From Tridacna crocea (taxonomy: Eukaryota; Mollusca; Bivalvia; Cardiida; Cardiidae), in the NCBI GenBank assembly GCA_943736015.1, contig OX031062.1, positions 2,958,501 through 3,022,500 on the forward strand: a DNA stretch of 64,000 bases. The letters are read 5' to 3'. The stretch's first letter is position 1. Each line of letters begins with the position of its first letter. A model generated the notes under the pieces. That model worked only from the letters and a program-made list of their open reading frames with translations, did not search any database and was not told the DNA's origin. Positions 11,141-22,141 of this stretch are shown piece after piece. The position numbers were made by a program, and so were the translations under genes.

Positions 11141-11190
11141 GTAGATCAAGATCAGACTGCACAGAATGTGAGATCTGATCTTTGGTCTAC
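11141..11190. repeat. short inverted repeat GTAGATCAAGATCAGACT...
   Basis: Second copy of the small hairpin unit seen at 2289-2325, with outer arms GTAGATCAAGATCAGA and TCTGATCTTTGGTCTAC. Confidence 0.65.
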
Positions 11191-11232
11191 ACTGTCCGAT
11201 AAGGACATGTTATTGTCCAAAACATAAATTTG

Positions 11233-12974
11233 ACAAGAGGACCATGTGGTCCTATATCGCTCACCTGAGTACTAAGCAGCAAAGGTCTACAACAAAGACT
11301 ATAATTACCAAATATTGAAGTTCAAGGGCTAATGATGATGAAATAAGAGCGGCAAATTGTCGCAAGATAAGCAGTCCCACCGCCAGTTGTACAGGAGGTA
11401 TAATAGTTGCAAAGGGTAGGCAACAAACAATTTGACTTGAGACTTCAAAATTCCACTCTGGACAAGCAAACAATACTATTAAAATAAACATCAAAATATG
11501 GAATTACTCAAAATCCATGCTAGGTAGAGTTATTGTTCTTGAACACAGTACTCTGTAATATCACAACAAACATACATACCAATTTTGAAATCGTTCTTAC
11601 TTGAGATGACAAAGTTATATTCCGAAGAAGCATTCAATGCAGACTCATGTGAGATTTTATTGAGACAGACATTCTAACTAATTTTCAATTCAGCTTAGCA
11701 AGAAATGTGGTCTCAAGAGTGCTCACAAGAAGACTTTTTAAAGATTTCCCTCTTTATCGCTATGTGAAATCTGAGACCAACAACATAGGGCTAACATTTT
11801 AGGGCTAACATTTGCACCAGGACCACAATTTGAACAATTTTGGTTGAGGGCCGCTAAACGATGCTACATACCAAATATGAAAGCTCTAGCCCTTATGGTT
11901 TGAGAGAAAAAGATTTTCTAAGATTTCCTTCTTTATCGCTATGTGAAATCCGAGAACCCACATCATAGGGCTATTTTCAATACTAGGGCCATAATTTGAG
12001 GTGTATTGGTAGAGGGCCACTAGATGATGCTACATGCCAAATATAAAAGCTCTGGCCATTACCGTTTGGGACAAAAAGATTTTTAAAGATTTCCTTCTTT
12101 ATCGCTATGTGAAATCCGAGACCCACAACATAGGGCCAATTCCTTACATTAGGGACATAATTTGAAATATTTTGGTAGAGAGCCACTAGATGATGCTACA
12201 TGCCAAATATGAACGCTCTGGCCATTACCAATTGGACAAGAAGGTTTTTAAAGATTCCTTCCTTGTCTCTATATGAAATCCAAGACCAACAACAAAGGTT
12301 AAATTTTCGCAGCATGGCCATAATTTGAAGTATTTTGGTAGAGGGCAACTAGATGATGCTGCATGCCAAATATGAAAGCTCTAGCCCTTACTGTTTAGGA
12401 CAAGAAAATTTTCTAAGATTTCCTTCTTTATCTCTTTGTATAATCCGAGACCCCACAACATAGGGTCAATTGCCGCACTAGGGTGATGATTTGAAGTATT
12501 TAGTAGAGGGCCACTAAATAACGCTACATGCCAAATATGAGAGCTCTAGCCCTTACAGTTTGAGACAAGAAGATTTTTTTAGATTCCCTTCTTTATCTCT
12601 ATGTAAAATCTGAGAACCCACAACATAGGGCCAATTTCAACACTAGAGCCATGATTTGAAGTATTTTGATAGGGGGCCATTAGATGATGCTACATGCCAA
12701 ATATGAAAGCTCTAGCCCTTACAGTTTTGGACGAGAAGATTTTTAAAGTTTTTCACTCGGTTGCCCTGGCAACCGGAGTTCTTCATGGAATTCAAATCTT
12801 TGAAGTATTTTGAAAGTGCATCACCTAGGGATCATTTCTGTGAAGTTTGATTGAAATCTGATACTTAGTTCAGTAGGAGAAGATTTTTTTGTAATTGTGA
12901 ACGGACGGACGGACGACGGACATTGATCGATCACAATAGCTCACCTTGAGCACTTCGTGCTCAGGTGAGCTAAA
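11233..12974 (+). mobile_element. tandem-core element, 165-bp core repeats
   Basis: Opens ACAAGAGGACCATGTGGTCC followed by GCTCACCTGAG, and closes with GCACTTCGTGCTCAGGTGAGC. Between the ends, a unit of about 165 bp repeats; its marker GATGCTACATGCCAAATAT (with variants) falls near 11860, 12025, 12190, 12355, 12516 and 12686. A run of GGACGGACGG lies just inside the right end. No protein is encoded. The layout resembles pearl/CvA-type bivalve elements, which others have linked to Helitron-like transposons; that assignment is from memory and not proven here. Confidence 0.7.
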
Positions 12975-13019
12975 AAAACATTAGGTGTTTAATATCCAAA
13001 TGAAAATTTTATTTTATAA

Positions 13020-14281
13020 TACAGCAGGATGTTTGTCTCATTGATATCTCGGACGAGTTCGATAATGAACCAAGTTGGGTCTAGGTCAAATCTTAGAAAA
13101 AACTTTTGTACCCTCTAGAGGCCACATTTTTAGAGTGATACTCATAAAACATGGTTAGAATTTTTGTCTTGATAATATCTCAAGCGAGTTTGAAAATGGG
13201 TCATGTAGGGTTAACTAGGTCAGTAAGTCAAATCTTAGAAAAGTCTTGTATACACTCTAGAAACCACATATTTTGCCCAAAACTCATGAAAATATTTGTC
13301 TGTTTAATATCTCGGATGACAATGAGTCTTGTCGGGTCAAAAACTATATCACCAGGTCAAATCTTAGAAAAACTTTGTACATATTGGACAACTACTTACA
13401 ACTCTGGGAGCCACATTTTGTCAAAATTCCTGAAAATTGGTCATTATGTTTGTCTGTATGATATCTCGGATAAGTTAGTGACCATGAGCCATGTCGGGTC
13501 TAAAACTACGCCACTAGTTCAGTCTTAAGAGGCAAATTTTTCTTTCCAAAACTCATGAAATTTGGTAAGACTGTTGTCGAAATGACACCTCGAACGAGTT
13601 CAGTAATGGGTCATGTCGGCAAAAAAAATAGGTCACTAATTAAAATCATAGTAAAACTTTGTATATGCTCTAGAGGCCACATTTTTATTCTGATACTCAT
13701 GAAACTTGGTCAGAATGTTTGTTTCAATGATATCTTGGACAAGTTTGATAATGGGTCATGTCAGGTAAAAAATTAGGTAACCAAATCAAATCTTAAAAAA
13801 AACGAACTTGTATACGCTCCAGCTGCCACATTTTCTGTCCATTATTCTTGAAAGCTAGTCAGAACTAGGTCACTAGGTCATATCTTAAAAAAATCTGTGT
13901 ATGCTCTGGAGGCCACATTTTCAGTACAAAACTGTCGAAAGTAGGCCAGAATATTTGTCTTGATAATGTCTCGGGAGACACAGAAAATGAGTCATGTTGG
14001 GTCACTACGTCAAATCTTCGAAAACCTTGTGTACTTTCTAGAAGTCACATTTTTAGTGCAATATTCATGAAACTTGATCAGATGATTTATCTTAACGATT
14101 TCTCGGACCAGTTTGCTGGTTGGTCATTTCGGGTCAATAACTAGATCACTGAGTCAGATCTTTGAAAAACATTTTTCAGTCGAACTTATGAAAATCTTGG
14201 TAGAATGTTTTTCATGAGATCTCAAAAGAGATGGAAAATGGGCCAAAAGACTCAGGTGAGCTACTTCAGGGCGCTCTTGTT
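13020..14281 (-). mobile_element. tandem-core element, 145-bp core repeats, reverse orientation
   Basis: Repeats of about 146 bp carry GGTCAAATCTTAG..., a GAGGCCACATTTT marker (near 13119, 13265, 13411, 13675, 13911, 14046) and an ATATCTCGGA marker. The right border reads CTCAGGTGAGC then GGGCGCTCTTGTT, the reverse complement of the usual left end of these elements. The same core family runs the other way at 49290-50590. It abuts and cuts off LINE coding sequence at 14282. Confidence 0.7.
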
Positions 14282-15345
14282 TAAAAATGTTCCAGAACTC
14301 CGGTTTTAGACGTCTCTTGTGTACAGCAGTTTTGTTTTTACTTTTACAGCAATATGTGTAATCTTTACGTTTTGTGTAATAGTTATGGCGAGCTGTGTCG
14401 GATGCATCTCTATTAAAGTCTTTAAGAGCATTTTTGAAAGCTTCTCTTTTTAGCGTTGTCTGCACATGTCATATTCTTAGTAGATTCGACCTGTCTTATA
14501 TGACGCATCACTAACCCCGAAAGCGGGCAGACTGTAATATTACGTGCTATAAAGTAGCAGTGGAGAAAATGGTTTTTATCAATATGTTTGAGGGACAATC
14601 AGGCCTGTTTTAGTCCCAGATTTCTTCATAGATGAGTGAATCGCACGAGGTAGCGTTTTATTGAGTAAACGTTTATTTTAGTTTGAAATTCAAAGTAATT
14701 GTTGTCGCGTAGGAAAGTGGTTCGGTTCTATACCCAGGATGCCCAAATTAGATAGATGAGTATTTATAGAATGCCATCTAGCGGAAGATAATGCTCTTTT
14801 TAGTCTACATTCCTCGTCGAACCAATATTTTGGTGTCTGTGTCGTTGAAACGATTCGCACTGGAACTGCAGCGTACAATTTATAAAAATACTTATTTCCA
14901 GCCAAGTTGAAAAATTCGCCACAGAGGTCGACAAGCTTATCTGAGTCACTCAGTTGTCCTATCCCTTCTTGCAATACAGTTTCTAGCTGTCCAATATTGT
15001 TTGCTAAGCCCTGTAAAAACAATTCTTTCTTACTAGCGTCCCATTTTATGACTTTTTCGGATTAATTGCAGCTTTTTTATTTCTAATATTCGTATTTATT
15101 TTCAAAGAAAATGATGAGGTGGCGTGGTTCGAAAACTGTGTGAAGTCAAGAATTTCAAATTCCCAAGTATGCCTAGAATTTTCTGCTGGTGTTAAAAGAT
15201 AGTCTACGGTGTTTTGACCGTTACGTGTGATACACGTCATTTTCCCCGATATCCCGGTCCGCATTGACAAGTATTAAATTTGAAAGTTTACAAAGGTCAA
15301 ATAAATAGTCTCCAAACCGCTTTAATCTCGAGTCAGATGACTCAG
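14282..15345 (-). pseudogene. decayed LINE: end of endonuclease domain and linker
   Basis: Minus-strand pieces in order: GDYLFDLCKLSNLIL near 15300, then RNGQNTVDYLLTPAENSRH and FEILDFTQFSNHA (15100-15240), the last part of a LINE endonuclease with the S-D/N-H ending. Next come FLQGLANNIGQLETVLQEG and TPKYWFDEECRLKRAL (14760-15020), then ARHNYYTKRKDYTYCCKSK (about 14330-14400), the linker before RT. About 220 bp at 14466-14690 do not match. Stops and frame changes show decay. The sequence ends abruptly at the tandem-core element. Confidence 0.75.
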
Positions 15346-15361
15346 TCCGGCATCAATTTGC

Positions 15362-15545
15362 AGTGCATTTGCATTTTACCAAACGATATTATGCGTGCTG
15401 TCCCGACCACAACCCATTTTACAATTTTGTTGACCGGGGGTAAGACTCTTTAAGCACAGGTTTCAGGTATTATCAGGCCAAAATAACACGTTCTATCCCG
15501 ACCGCAACCCGTATTACGATAATGTCAGGACGGTGTTTAACGTTC
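15362..15545. other. spacer with repeated TCCCGACC(A/G)CAACCC
   Basis: The motif TCCCGACC(A/G)CAACCC occurs twice (near 15401 and 15487) with related flanks, splitting the LINE endonuclease. It is probably a small insertion of unknown type. Confidence 0.4.
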
Positions 15546-15572
15546 TGAGAATCAGTATGGTGTGACGGAGGC

Positions 15573-15807
15573 TTAACTTTTTACTACACGAGAAAATTTT
15601 AGACTGGTCCAAATTGAAAGCATTTGCAGAATGCAAAACAAAGGTGACTGAAAAATAGAAATTTGTTCTGGAAAGGGTAGAAAACACTGTGGGAAAAGGA
15701 GAAAATGCTGATTATCAGCATTTTCCCCTTTTCCCACAGTGTTTTCGGAAGTCTTCTTTCTCAGGGGCGTCAAAAGTAGGGATCGATTGTGTGGTAATAG
15801 GGGTTAA
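15573..15807 (+). mobile_element. hairpin MITE inside LINE endonuclease remnant
   Basis: Bounded by TTAA at 15573 and 15804. The core is GCTGATTATCAGC. It separates two parts of the LINE endonuclease, so it inserted after the LINE. Confidence 0.9.
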
Positions 15808-15825
15808 TGTACAGTTATCTACTTC

Positions 15826-16190
15826 GCACTGTAAGGGTATTTCATTCTGGATATAATCGCATCTGTTGCCTGCCCTTCTGTTCATATCCCCACAAACAAA
15901 TACATTTTCTAAGGTACAAAAATGCGTTGAATCATTTATCTAACATATTAAAATATCATTTTCATATAAATCATGATAAGGCGACCTTTCTCGACGAATA
16001 TAAAAATGGTTGTATAAACATCCAGCTGATGTTTGGAAAAACAGTTTGTCTATCAAAACCAAAACAACAGTCAGTGGTATTTCTCACCAACTTGACCCCT
16101 TTTCTAATAGAGTCTTTCATATGCTGACGAGAAAAAGAAACGCTCCATCGGAAACAGATGATAATTTGAATATAAGAAAACATTTGAAGA
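15826..16190 (-). pseudogene. decayed LINE: front part of endonuclease domain
   Basis: The minus strand reads RKGVKLVRNTTDCCFGF near 16060-16110 and, after a frame change, FVCGDMNRRAGNRCDYIQNE near 15830-15890. The GDMN matches the GDLN/GDFN motif of LINE endonucleases. It continues into the 14282-15345 pieces once the MITE and spacer are discounted. Confidence 0.7.
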
Positions 16191-16330
16191 AAGCAAATAA
16201 TGCCTACATATATATTGGCCGAGAAAAACTAGCCAACATGAAATCGATCGATTTTTTTATCCAAGGGCTAGGCCAAAGCTTATGTGCACACGTTGCTAGT
16301 GGTGCCCGTTGTTATGAACAATGTGGTCTT

Positions 16331-16530
16331 GCTTATCCCTTTTCCAAACGATAATTTTTTTACTTTTCGAAACTGAAAGAGTTTGCAGACAACAATTTCA
16401 AATTGGATGAAAATGGTAGAAAGTTCTTCTAAAGGGTAGAAAACACTGTGGGAAAAGGAGAAATTGCTCGTTACGAGCAATTTCTCCTTTTCCCACAGTG
16501 TTTTCAAAAGACTTGTACTGCAGACACGTA
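16331..16530 (+). mobile_element. hairpin MITE, subfamily II, right end lost
   Basis: The core is AATTGCTCGTTACGAGCAATT, in place of the AATGCTGG/CCAGCATT core of the main type. The right end stops at GCAGACACGTAAAAA and runs directly into another element. Confidence 0.8.
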
Positions 16531-16736
16531 AAAATCGCAGTCCGCACAGGCTAATTCGAGACGGCACTTTACGACTATTACATTAGATTTTGTGCTACAG
16601 TAGACATGCACAAAACAGAAAATTGCATTAAAACGGAAAGTGTTGTTTCGGATCAGCCTGCGCGAACTGCGCAGGCTGATCCGAGACGACACTTTACGCC
16701 GATGTCCGAATGTCCCTTTTCACGTATTGCAGGTTA
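16531..16736. mobile_element. palindromic element with GCCTGCGCG cores, partial
   Basis: Shares its inside with the full copy at 20427-20695 (CGGCACTTTACGAC, TAGATTTTGTGCTACAG, GACGACACTTTACGC). A perfect hairpin CGGATCAGCCTGCGCG/CGCAGGCTGATCCG lies at 16649-16683. The left end is missing. Confidence 0.75.
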
Positions 16737-17700
16737 TATAAGGGTATAATACTTCAAACTTGGACTGATGTTAGCTATCAAAAGGGAAAATCCACACATA
16801 AGGGACGGGTGTCCATCAAAGTATTTTTCAAACATTTATAATCGCCCCTCTTTGACTTGGAAACATTTAAATATTTTATAATGCCTTTGTCACCACTGTC
16901 ATCTCTGAAGTATTTGCTAACCATCACATTTACTTCAAACTCATCTTCGCTAGCCAAGGCTGACAATTCACTACGCTACTCTACCCTTGGCGGATCGAGC
17001 TTGATTTTTACATTCCCCGATACGCTTTTTCATTGGATGCAGCTAGCTCTAACTGCAACGAATGAAATCGCTCGTAGCATTTCATCTTTGATAAAAAAGA
17101 ACAAGGTCGCTACCTTTCGAATAGAAGGTAAACGTGGAAACCCACGTGGATGTCTGCTTATCGCTTCATGTGTATTTGTAAGCGGTTTGTAAAACGGTAT
17201 TTTATTGGCTTTTAGAAATATGATGTAAAGGGGGGTAATAACCAGCATCCAATAGAGAGCGCATCACAGGAATCTCGAAATCGGGCTCCATCAGCCAAGG
17301 TAAGACCCATGTAGTGATCGTAACCTTGGCTCGCGAAGATGCTTCAAACTAGGACTTGTTGTTAACTTTCATAAGGGAACCCATAAATCATAGGTAGGTA
17401 AATATGTAAATAATTTTGACAAAGTAATGCCCTACTTTTCGACTTACAATTTTCACTTATGGCAACTGCAGCCGAGCATTGGCATCCACAGTTTTTCCCT
17501 TTTTAACTGGACAGTTCATAATTGAATGCAAATATTGTTTTACGCCTATATGCTCTTTCCACGTGCCCCTAGCCATCAGTGCTTTTAGCGCTATGATTTA
17601 CTTTCTGATCTAACCTAGTCTGTTACCCTTCCATACTTCAAGATAACGCAGTGGTAGGGACAGGTAATCCAGGCTAATTTAACCTGTCCATATGGAATAC
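16737..17700. other. no recognised gene
   Basis: A plus-strand open frame (16857-17192) has no known motif. AGCCAAGG(C/T) motifs appear near 16954 and 17292, and an inverted CCTTGGCT near 17323, suggesting an old repeat. Nothing firm can be said. Confidence 0.4.
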
Positions 17701-17705
17701 CATGT

Positions 17706-17862
17706 ACAACAGTCTTCATTTCTGCGTGGTCGGACAATGACGAGTTGCGAATGTAAAGAGGTATATATCGGATGAGACCGAAGGCCTTAGGTCTCATCCG
17801 ATAAATACCTCTTTACATTCGCAACTCGGCATACCCGACCACGCAGAAATGACGACTGTTGT
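17706..17862. repeat. hairpin, about 75-bp arms
   Basis: The left arm runs ACAACAGTC, TTTCTGCGTGGTCGG, GAGTTGCGAATGTAAAGAGG and ATCGGATGAGACC. The right arm is its reverse complement with few mismatches, ending CTGTTGT. The centre is GAAGGCCTTAG. It is a foldback element; its ends suggest an insertion flanked by ACAAC/GTTGT. Confidence 0.8.
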
Positions 17863-17888
17863 AATATGCCCTTTATTATATACCTAAT

Positions 17889-18533
17889 TACAACTAGAGC
17901 TATCACTAAACGTGATTATGCCCTCCCACCAGCTCCTTGTCACAAAAACAGGTCTTTGTCACAGAATGCAGTATGGTTTCGTACCATCCTCGGATACCCC
18001 GGAGTCTCCCTATTTGCTACGCTACATCGACCCCTGGGACAATTAATTGAATTTCCCTCGCTTTACCGCTGGCCGAATGCTGGCTTTTCATTGGTTCCAT
18101 CATCATTTTGTGATGGGCGAGTGGACTGTACGCTATGACGTTTCGTATCGATTTTCGGCGGCTCGCTTTACCGCTGGCCGAATGCTGGCTTTTCATTGGT
18201 TCCATCAGCATTTTGAGATGGGTTTTATTAGTCAATTGTCCCAGGGTCGATGTAGCGTAGCAAATAGGGAGACCCCAGGTATCCGAGGATGGTTTCGTAC
18301 AAATGTAAGAGCTGAAAAAGTTCCAGGGGAGATAATTCCGTAACAAATCGCAGCAGTGTCATGAAAATTGCACTTGCACAACATCATATAGGAACCCGTG
18401 TGTAAATTTGAACTCAGAACGTGAAAAACCGTAAGAGTATAGCTCCGGACAAATGTGTGTCTATGGACAGACGGTGGGACAGGCAGCCATGGCGATTTCA
18501 GTATACCCCCCACTACGTTGTGGAGGTATAATA
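17889..18533 (+). mobile_element. tandem-core-type element carrying a nested insertion
   Basis: Left part GATTATGCCCTCCCACC, AGCTCCTTGTCAC and GTCACAGAATGCAG matches 44285-44345. The right part has GGACAGACGGTGGGACAGGC and ends GTATACCCCCC...GGAGGTATA. The two parts are split by the element at 17985-18291. Confidence 0.65.
17985..18291. mobile_element. MULE-like non-autonomous element, 9-bp target duplication
   Basis: About 60-bp inverted ends: CATCCTCGGATACCCC... on the left and ...GGTATCCGAGGATG on the right, extending through CTCCCTATTTGCTACGCTAC. They are flanked by exact 9-bp direct repeats GTTTCGTAC (17976-17984 and 18292-18300). Inside, a unit CGCTTTACCGCTGGCCGAATG... of about 48 bp occurs twice (near 18057 and 18168). 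Long TIRs with a 9-bp duplication are characteristic of Mutator-like elements. The related sequence at 44340-44365 shows the site without the insertion. Confidence 0.85.
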
Positions 18534-19779
18534 ACTGTAAGGAAACATCACAAAACCAATACAAATAACCAAATATTCAGACAAAACTCAGAATCACTGT
18601 ACATAACTCTATAATGTAAAAAATTGGTGAATGGCGGATGAATACACATGTAACGTTACATAGATAAATGTAAGTCAGCATAGAACAGCTGTATGCATTT
18701 AAAAATAGCGGTTGCTCCCGGAGCCGCTACAAGAAAAAAGACAACAGCTATGGCTTAAAAATGATTTCTTCAGTGGCTGTTATTTACTGTCACTGTCAAG
18801 AACAGTGCATTTCTTTTCGTTCTAAAGCAGGAGGCAAGTCAAATGAAACGTGGGTTTTAAGCTCACGAGTGTTTCGTGGCTCCGTGTATCATACAGTCGC
18901 ATATATGGAAATGCCCTTTCGTAACAACACATGTTTATGCAATGGGCAGTGATATCGGATCTATATCTGCGTGGAAACAACTTTTGCAAACAAATAGATG
19001 ACAAATAATAGATGAAATAGCTATATAGATCTATACACTAAATGTAGGATTGTTTTGTTTCGTCATGCTGGCTGAAAGAGCCGAACGTCAATAAACAGAC
19101 GTTACGTAGTCCATGTACACAAAGTTCTATGCTCTACACACGCACGTACTCTCTTGCACTCCGGATCATTACATTCACTTCTGTAATGGGCTCAGAAAGT
19201 AGTCCGTCACATGACCAGAACTCAAAATGGCGACCAAAAACGCCGGTGAAAGAAAGACCAATATCGATTACTTTGTGTGCTGTTGAAAAAGCACACGGCC
19301 AATCAGACTAAGTGGTAGGCAATGTGAAAAAGACGGATTTTCCTAAAAGCTTAAATGTCTTTTGAAGGACCATAACTTCTTTTTTAATCTTATAACCTAA
19401 GATTTATCGGTGTGTCAAAACTGTTGTCATCATTCATGGGTGCAGCCATTTTTGTTAAACTTGGCGTAAGATTCTGATCAGTAAAGAGGCTCGAAAAAAA
19501 TAGTTCCATTTTATACAGGTAAATTCATCAGTTTGAACACACCTATAAAGTATCCAGAATCATATTTCCTTTGTCTACCTTATAATTTTACACATGAAAC
19601 AGTTAAACAGTAACAAAACATCTTTTCCTCAGTTTGACAAGATTCTTGTCATTTAGCCCATCGCAGAGATGTATGTGAGAGTAACGAACGACAACTCTGC
19701 TCGGAGATTGTCAGCACACCTTACTGGGCTGATACCGAGAAAAAAAAATCTGTCGAGTTGTAATGGACAACGCCCGTAT
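18534..19779. other. no recognised gene
   Basis: Short open frames only. An ATGGCGACC start near 19224 runs into a stop after about 20 codons. No splice-consistent extension or motif was found. Confidence 0.45.
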
Positions 19780-20151
19780 TTTACTTAGATCATAGATATC
19801 GTCCGTTTATTTCCAAAACCTCGTTAGATCTACTACTGCTTGTACTTACGTGTGCATCTTCGCAAGCAAAGGATACTAAGGTAGTGCCCAAGGTTTTGGA
19901 AGTAAACCAACGATATGTGTAATAAATTCTTGCATTGATGCCTTTGATGCTGTTCTGTAGGTGTTCTAACTGGCAAAGTTTGCTATCCAAAGAATCCAAG
20001 TGTTGAATTATAACAGAAAACATACCTGGAGGTGCCGACGATGTCGCCAGAGATGTAACGTTAGGCCTTCTGCACTGTTGAAATTGATACTGTTGCTGAA
20101 GTTGCAGATGTTGTGATGGGATGTTTTTTGTCATCATAGTGGGTGACGGTT
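19780..20151 (-). pseudogene. LINE ORF1-like remnant, downstream part
   Basis: The minus-strand frame has a Gln-rich stretch (QLQQQYQFQQC), then SAPPGMFSVIIQHLDSLDSK and LCQLEHLQNSIKGINARI, a heptad-like coiled coil of the kind seen in LINE ORF1 proteins. The assignment to ORF1 is inference. A hairpin MITE separates it from the upstream part. Confidence 0.45.
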
Positions 20152-20380
20152 TTAGCCCTTTGCCACACAATCCCTACTTTTAACAACTCTGTGAAAGAAG
20201 CCCTTTGAAAATATTGTGGGAAAATGAGAAAATGCTGATAACCAGCATTTTCTCCTTTTCCCACGATGTTTTCTTCCTTTCCTATACCAAATTTCAAGTC
20301 TTTTGTCACATTCAATTTGTCGTCTGCATATGCTTTCAATTTGGACCAATCTAAAACTTTGTAGTTTGGTAAAGAGTTAA
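20152..20380 (-). mobile_element. hairpin MITE inside ORF1-like remnant
   Basis: The right border TTAA is at 20377. The left border has decayed to TTAG. The core is GCTGATAACCAGC, slightly mismatched. Confidence 0.85.
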
Positions 20381-20426
20381 CATCATCATAAAGGGTACGT
20401 TAGCTCCAGCGTATACATGTGCCATT

Positions 20427-20695
20427 ATATGGAGTGCAACACGCGAAAAGGGTCATTCGGACATTTGCGTAAAGTGTCGTCTCTGATCAGCGTGTTCAGT
20501 CCGCACAGGCTAATCCGAAACGACACTTTCCGATTTTATGTGATTTTCTGTTTTACGCAAGTCTACTCTAGCACAAAATCTAATTTAGTCGTAAAGTGCC
20601 GTCTCGGATTAGCCTGCGCGGACTGCGCAGGCTAATCCGGGACGACACTTTACGCAAATGTCCGAATGCACCTTTTCGCGTGTTGCACTCCATAT
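20427..20695. mobile_element. palindromic GCCTGCGCGG element, full copy
   Basis: A 269-bp element with inverted ends ATATGGAGTGCAACACGCG / CGCGTGTTGCACTCCATAT. Inside are two internal inverted segments, one diverged (GTCCGCACAGGC) and one intact hairpin GATTAGCCTGCGCGGACTGC...AGGCTAATC, each flanked by GACGACACTTT(A/C)CG. Partial relatives lie at 16531-16736 and 48700-48905. It cuts the ORF1-like frame. Confidence 0.85.
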
Positions 20696-21042
20696 GATCC
20701 ATTACAATTTGTACCGTTACTGTCAATGGACTGGGTTCCGTTATATCGCGATTGTTGAGACCTTGTAACAATTTGATTGCTTGCAAGCGATTGACTTGCC
20801 TTATAGTCTATATTTTGTCCATTATGCTCACATTGTCCGCTCTGACTTTTGCTCCCTCTGTTGACGTTTTCTTCATTGTTCGATTTGCCGCCATTACTTT
20901 TCATTATTTTCCTATAATTACGGTTCCACTTCCTTACGCTCTCCAAACGCTTGCTTGATAACACTTTTTTGCAGACACGTTCACCACTAAACCAATCGTC
21001 TTCAATTACATCAGTCGGCAATAAACAACAAACCCTGGTCAC
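20696..21042 (-). pseudogene. LINE ORF1-like or unknown ORF, upstream part
   Basis: About 115 codons from an ATG at 21042 on the minus strand: a mixed N-terminus (DDWFSGERVCKKVL), a basic run (KRLESVRKWNRNYRKIMK) and a Ser/Asn/Gln-rich tail. The frame continues only into the inserted palindromic element. It may be the front of the ORF1 fragment at 19780-20151. It is not recognised as a cellular gene. Confidence 0.4.
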
Positions 21043-21914
21043 CCGGATGTAAACATGTTTGTCATCCGGGTCAACGACGCGTGATACACGCTTGTTAGCA
21101 CGTGAAGCCTAATGGATGGTTAAAAAATATCAATTCACAGATCATTCGATTATGTTACGTAACATCCTGATTAAGTAACACAATCATGTTACAATCAATG
21201 GTCAGAAGACAAACAAAAGACCGATAATTGATTGTCAATTCCATCGAACCCAAGAATATTCGTACATGTGGCACAGCCTCTGGTTCGCGATTACGGAAAC
21301 GTGAAAATTAGCTGGTTGTAAAGAAGTTATAGAAATCGAGCAGTCGTTTCACGGGGTTAAAATCTAGAGGTAAATTCATATCGGTACTGAAAATAGTGGT
21401 CGTAATCTCTGAAGAGCGGGGTGTTCGTATTTCCGGGTTTATGATCATTAAACTTTAAGAAGGAAAAATTCCGTTCTGACAAAAATCATTCATAATAGCG
21501 GGTTGCTCGTATTGTGGGGGTGGTCTTGAGGAGAGGTTTTGCTGACGCATGATAAAAAACCGCTTTTTCCCTTATAATATTATCCTACAAAATTTGCCAT
21601 GGTTAAAAAAGAGTATTATTGTAGACCTACTTCTTTGACCCAGCCACTTTTTACTTTTTTTCTTTCTTAGAATTATCATTTATAAATCTAAAACCTTTAT
21701 ATTCTCATTACATATATAGGGAGATAATATATAATTACTTCCTTTTCTGGAAACTAACAAAAGTATCAACCAATATTTTCAAGATAAACATCAGAGGAAT
21801 TTCTGGTCGGTTAAAATGTGCAAAAGTATTGTTATCTGTAAAAACCCTTATTCATCAACCATCAAGAAAGTTTATTATTACATGTTGCACTAGAAGTGTT
21901 ACGGGTCTACTACC
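21043..21914. other. no recognised feature
   Basis: AT-rich intergenic sequence. No motif, repeat member or convincing open frame was recognised. Confidence 0.5.
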
Positions 21915-22141
21915 TTAACCCTTTCCTAAACAAGCCCTGGTTTTTACGTGTCTGCAGTAAAAGTCTTTGAAAACACTGTGGGAAAAGGAAAAATTTCTCG
22001 TACCGAGCAATTTCTCCTTTTCCCACCATGTTTTCTAACCTTTTTGAGAACTTTCTGCAATTTTCTCTAAATCTAAAATTGTCGTCTGCAAACTCTTTCG
22101 GTTTGGAGGGGTCCAAAATTTGTTGTTTGGGAAAGGGTTAA
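21915..22141 (-). mobile_element. hairpin MITE, subfamily II, full
   Basis: TTAA on both sides. The ends read CCCTTTCC(T)AAACAA, with a C for the A of the main type. The core is TTTCTCGTACCGAGCAATTT, nearly TTGCTCG/CGAGCAA. Confidence 0.9.

Noticed and set aside
11233..12974. Regularly spaced repeats suggesting a CRISPR-like array
   Set aside because: Units of about 165 bp are repeated throughout rather than short repeats with unique spacers, and the context is animal nuclear DNA.
16857..17192. 111-codon plus-strand open frame with a hydrophobic stretch
   Set aside because: No recognisable family, no splice context, and flanking AGCCAAGG motifs suggest a repeat.
20696..21042. Independent cellular gene
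   Set aside because: No known domain; low-complexity Ser/Asn/Gln tail; the frame ends inside an inserted element and lies in line with LINE remnants. Left as a low-confidence pseudogene.
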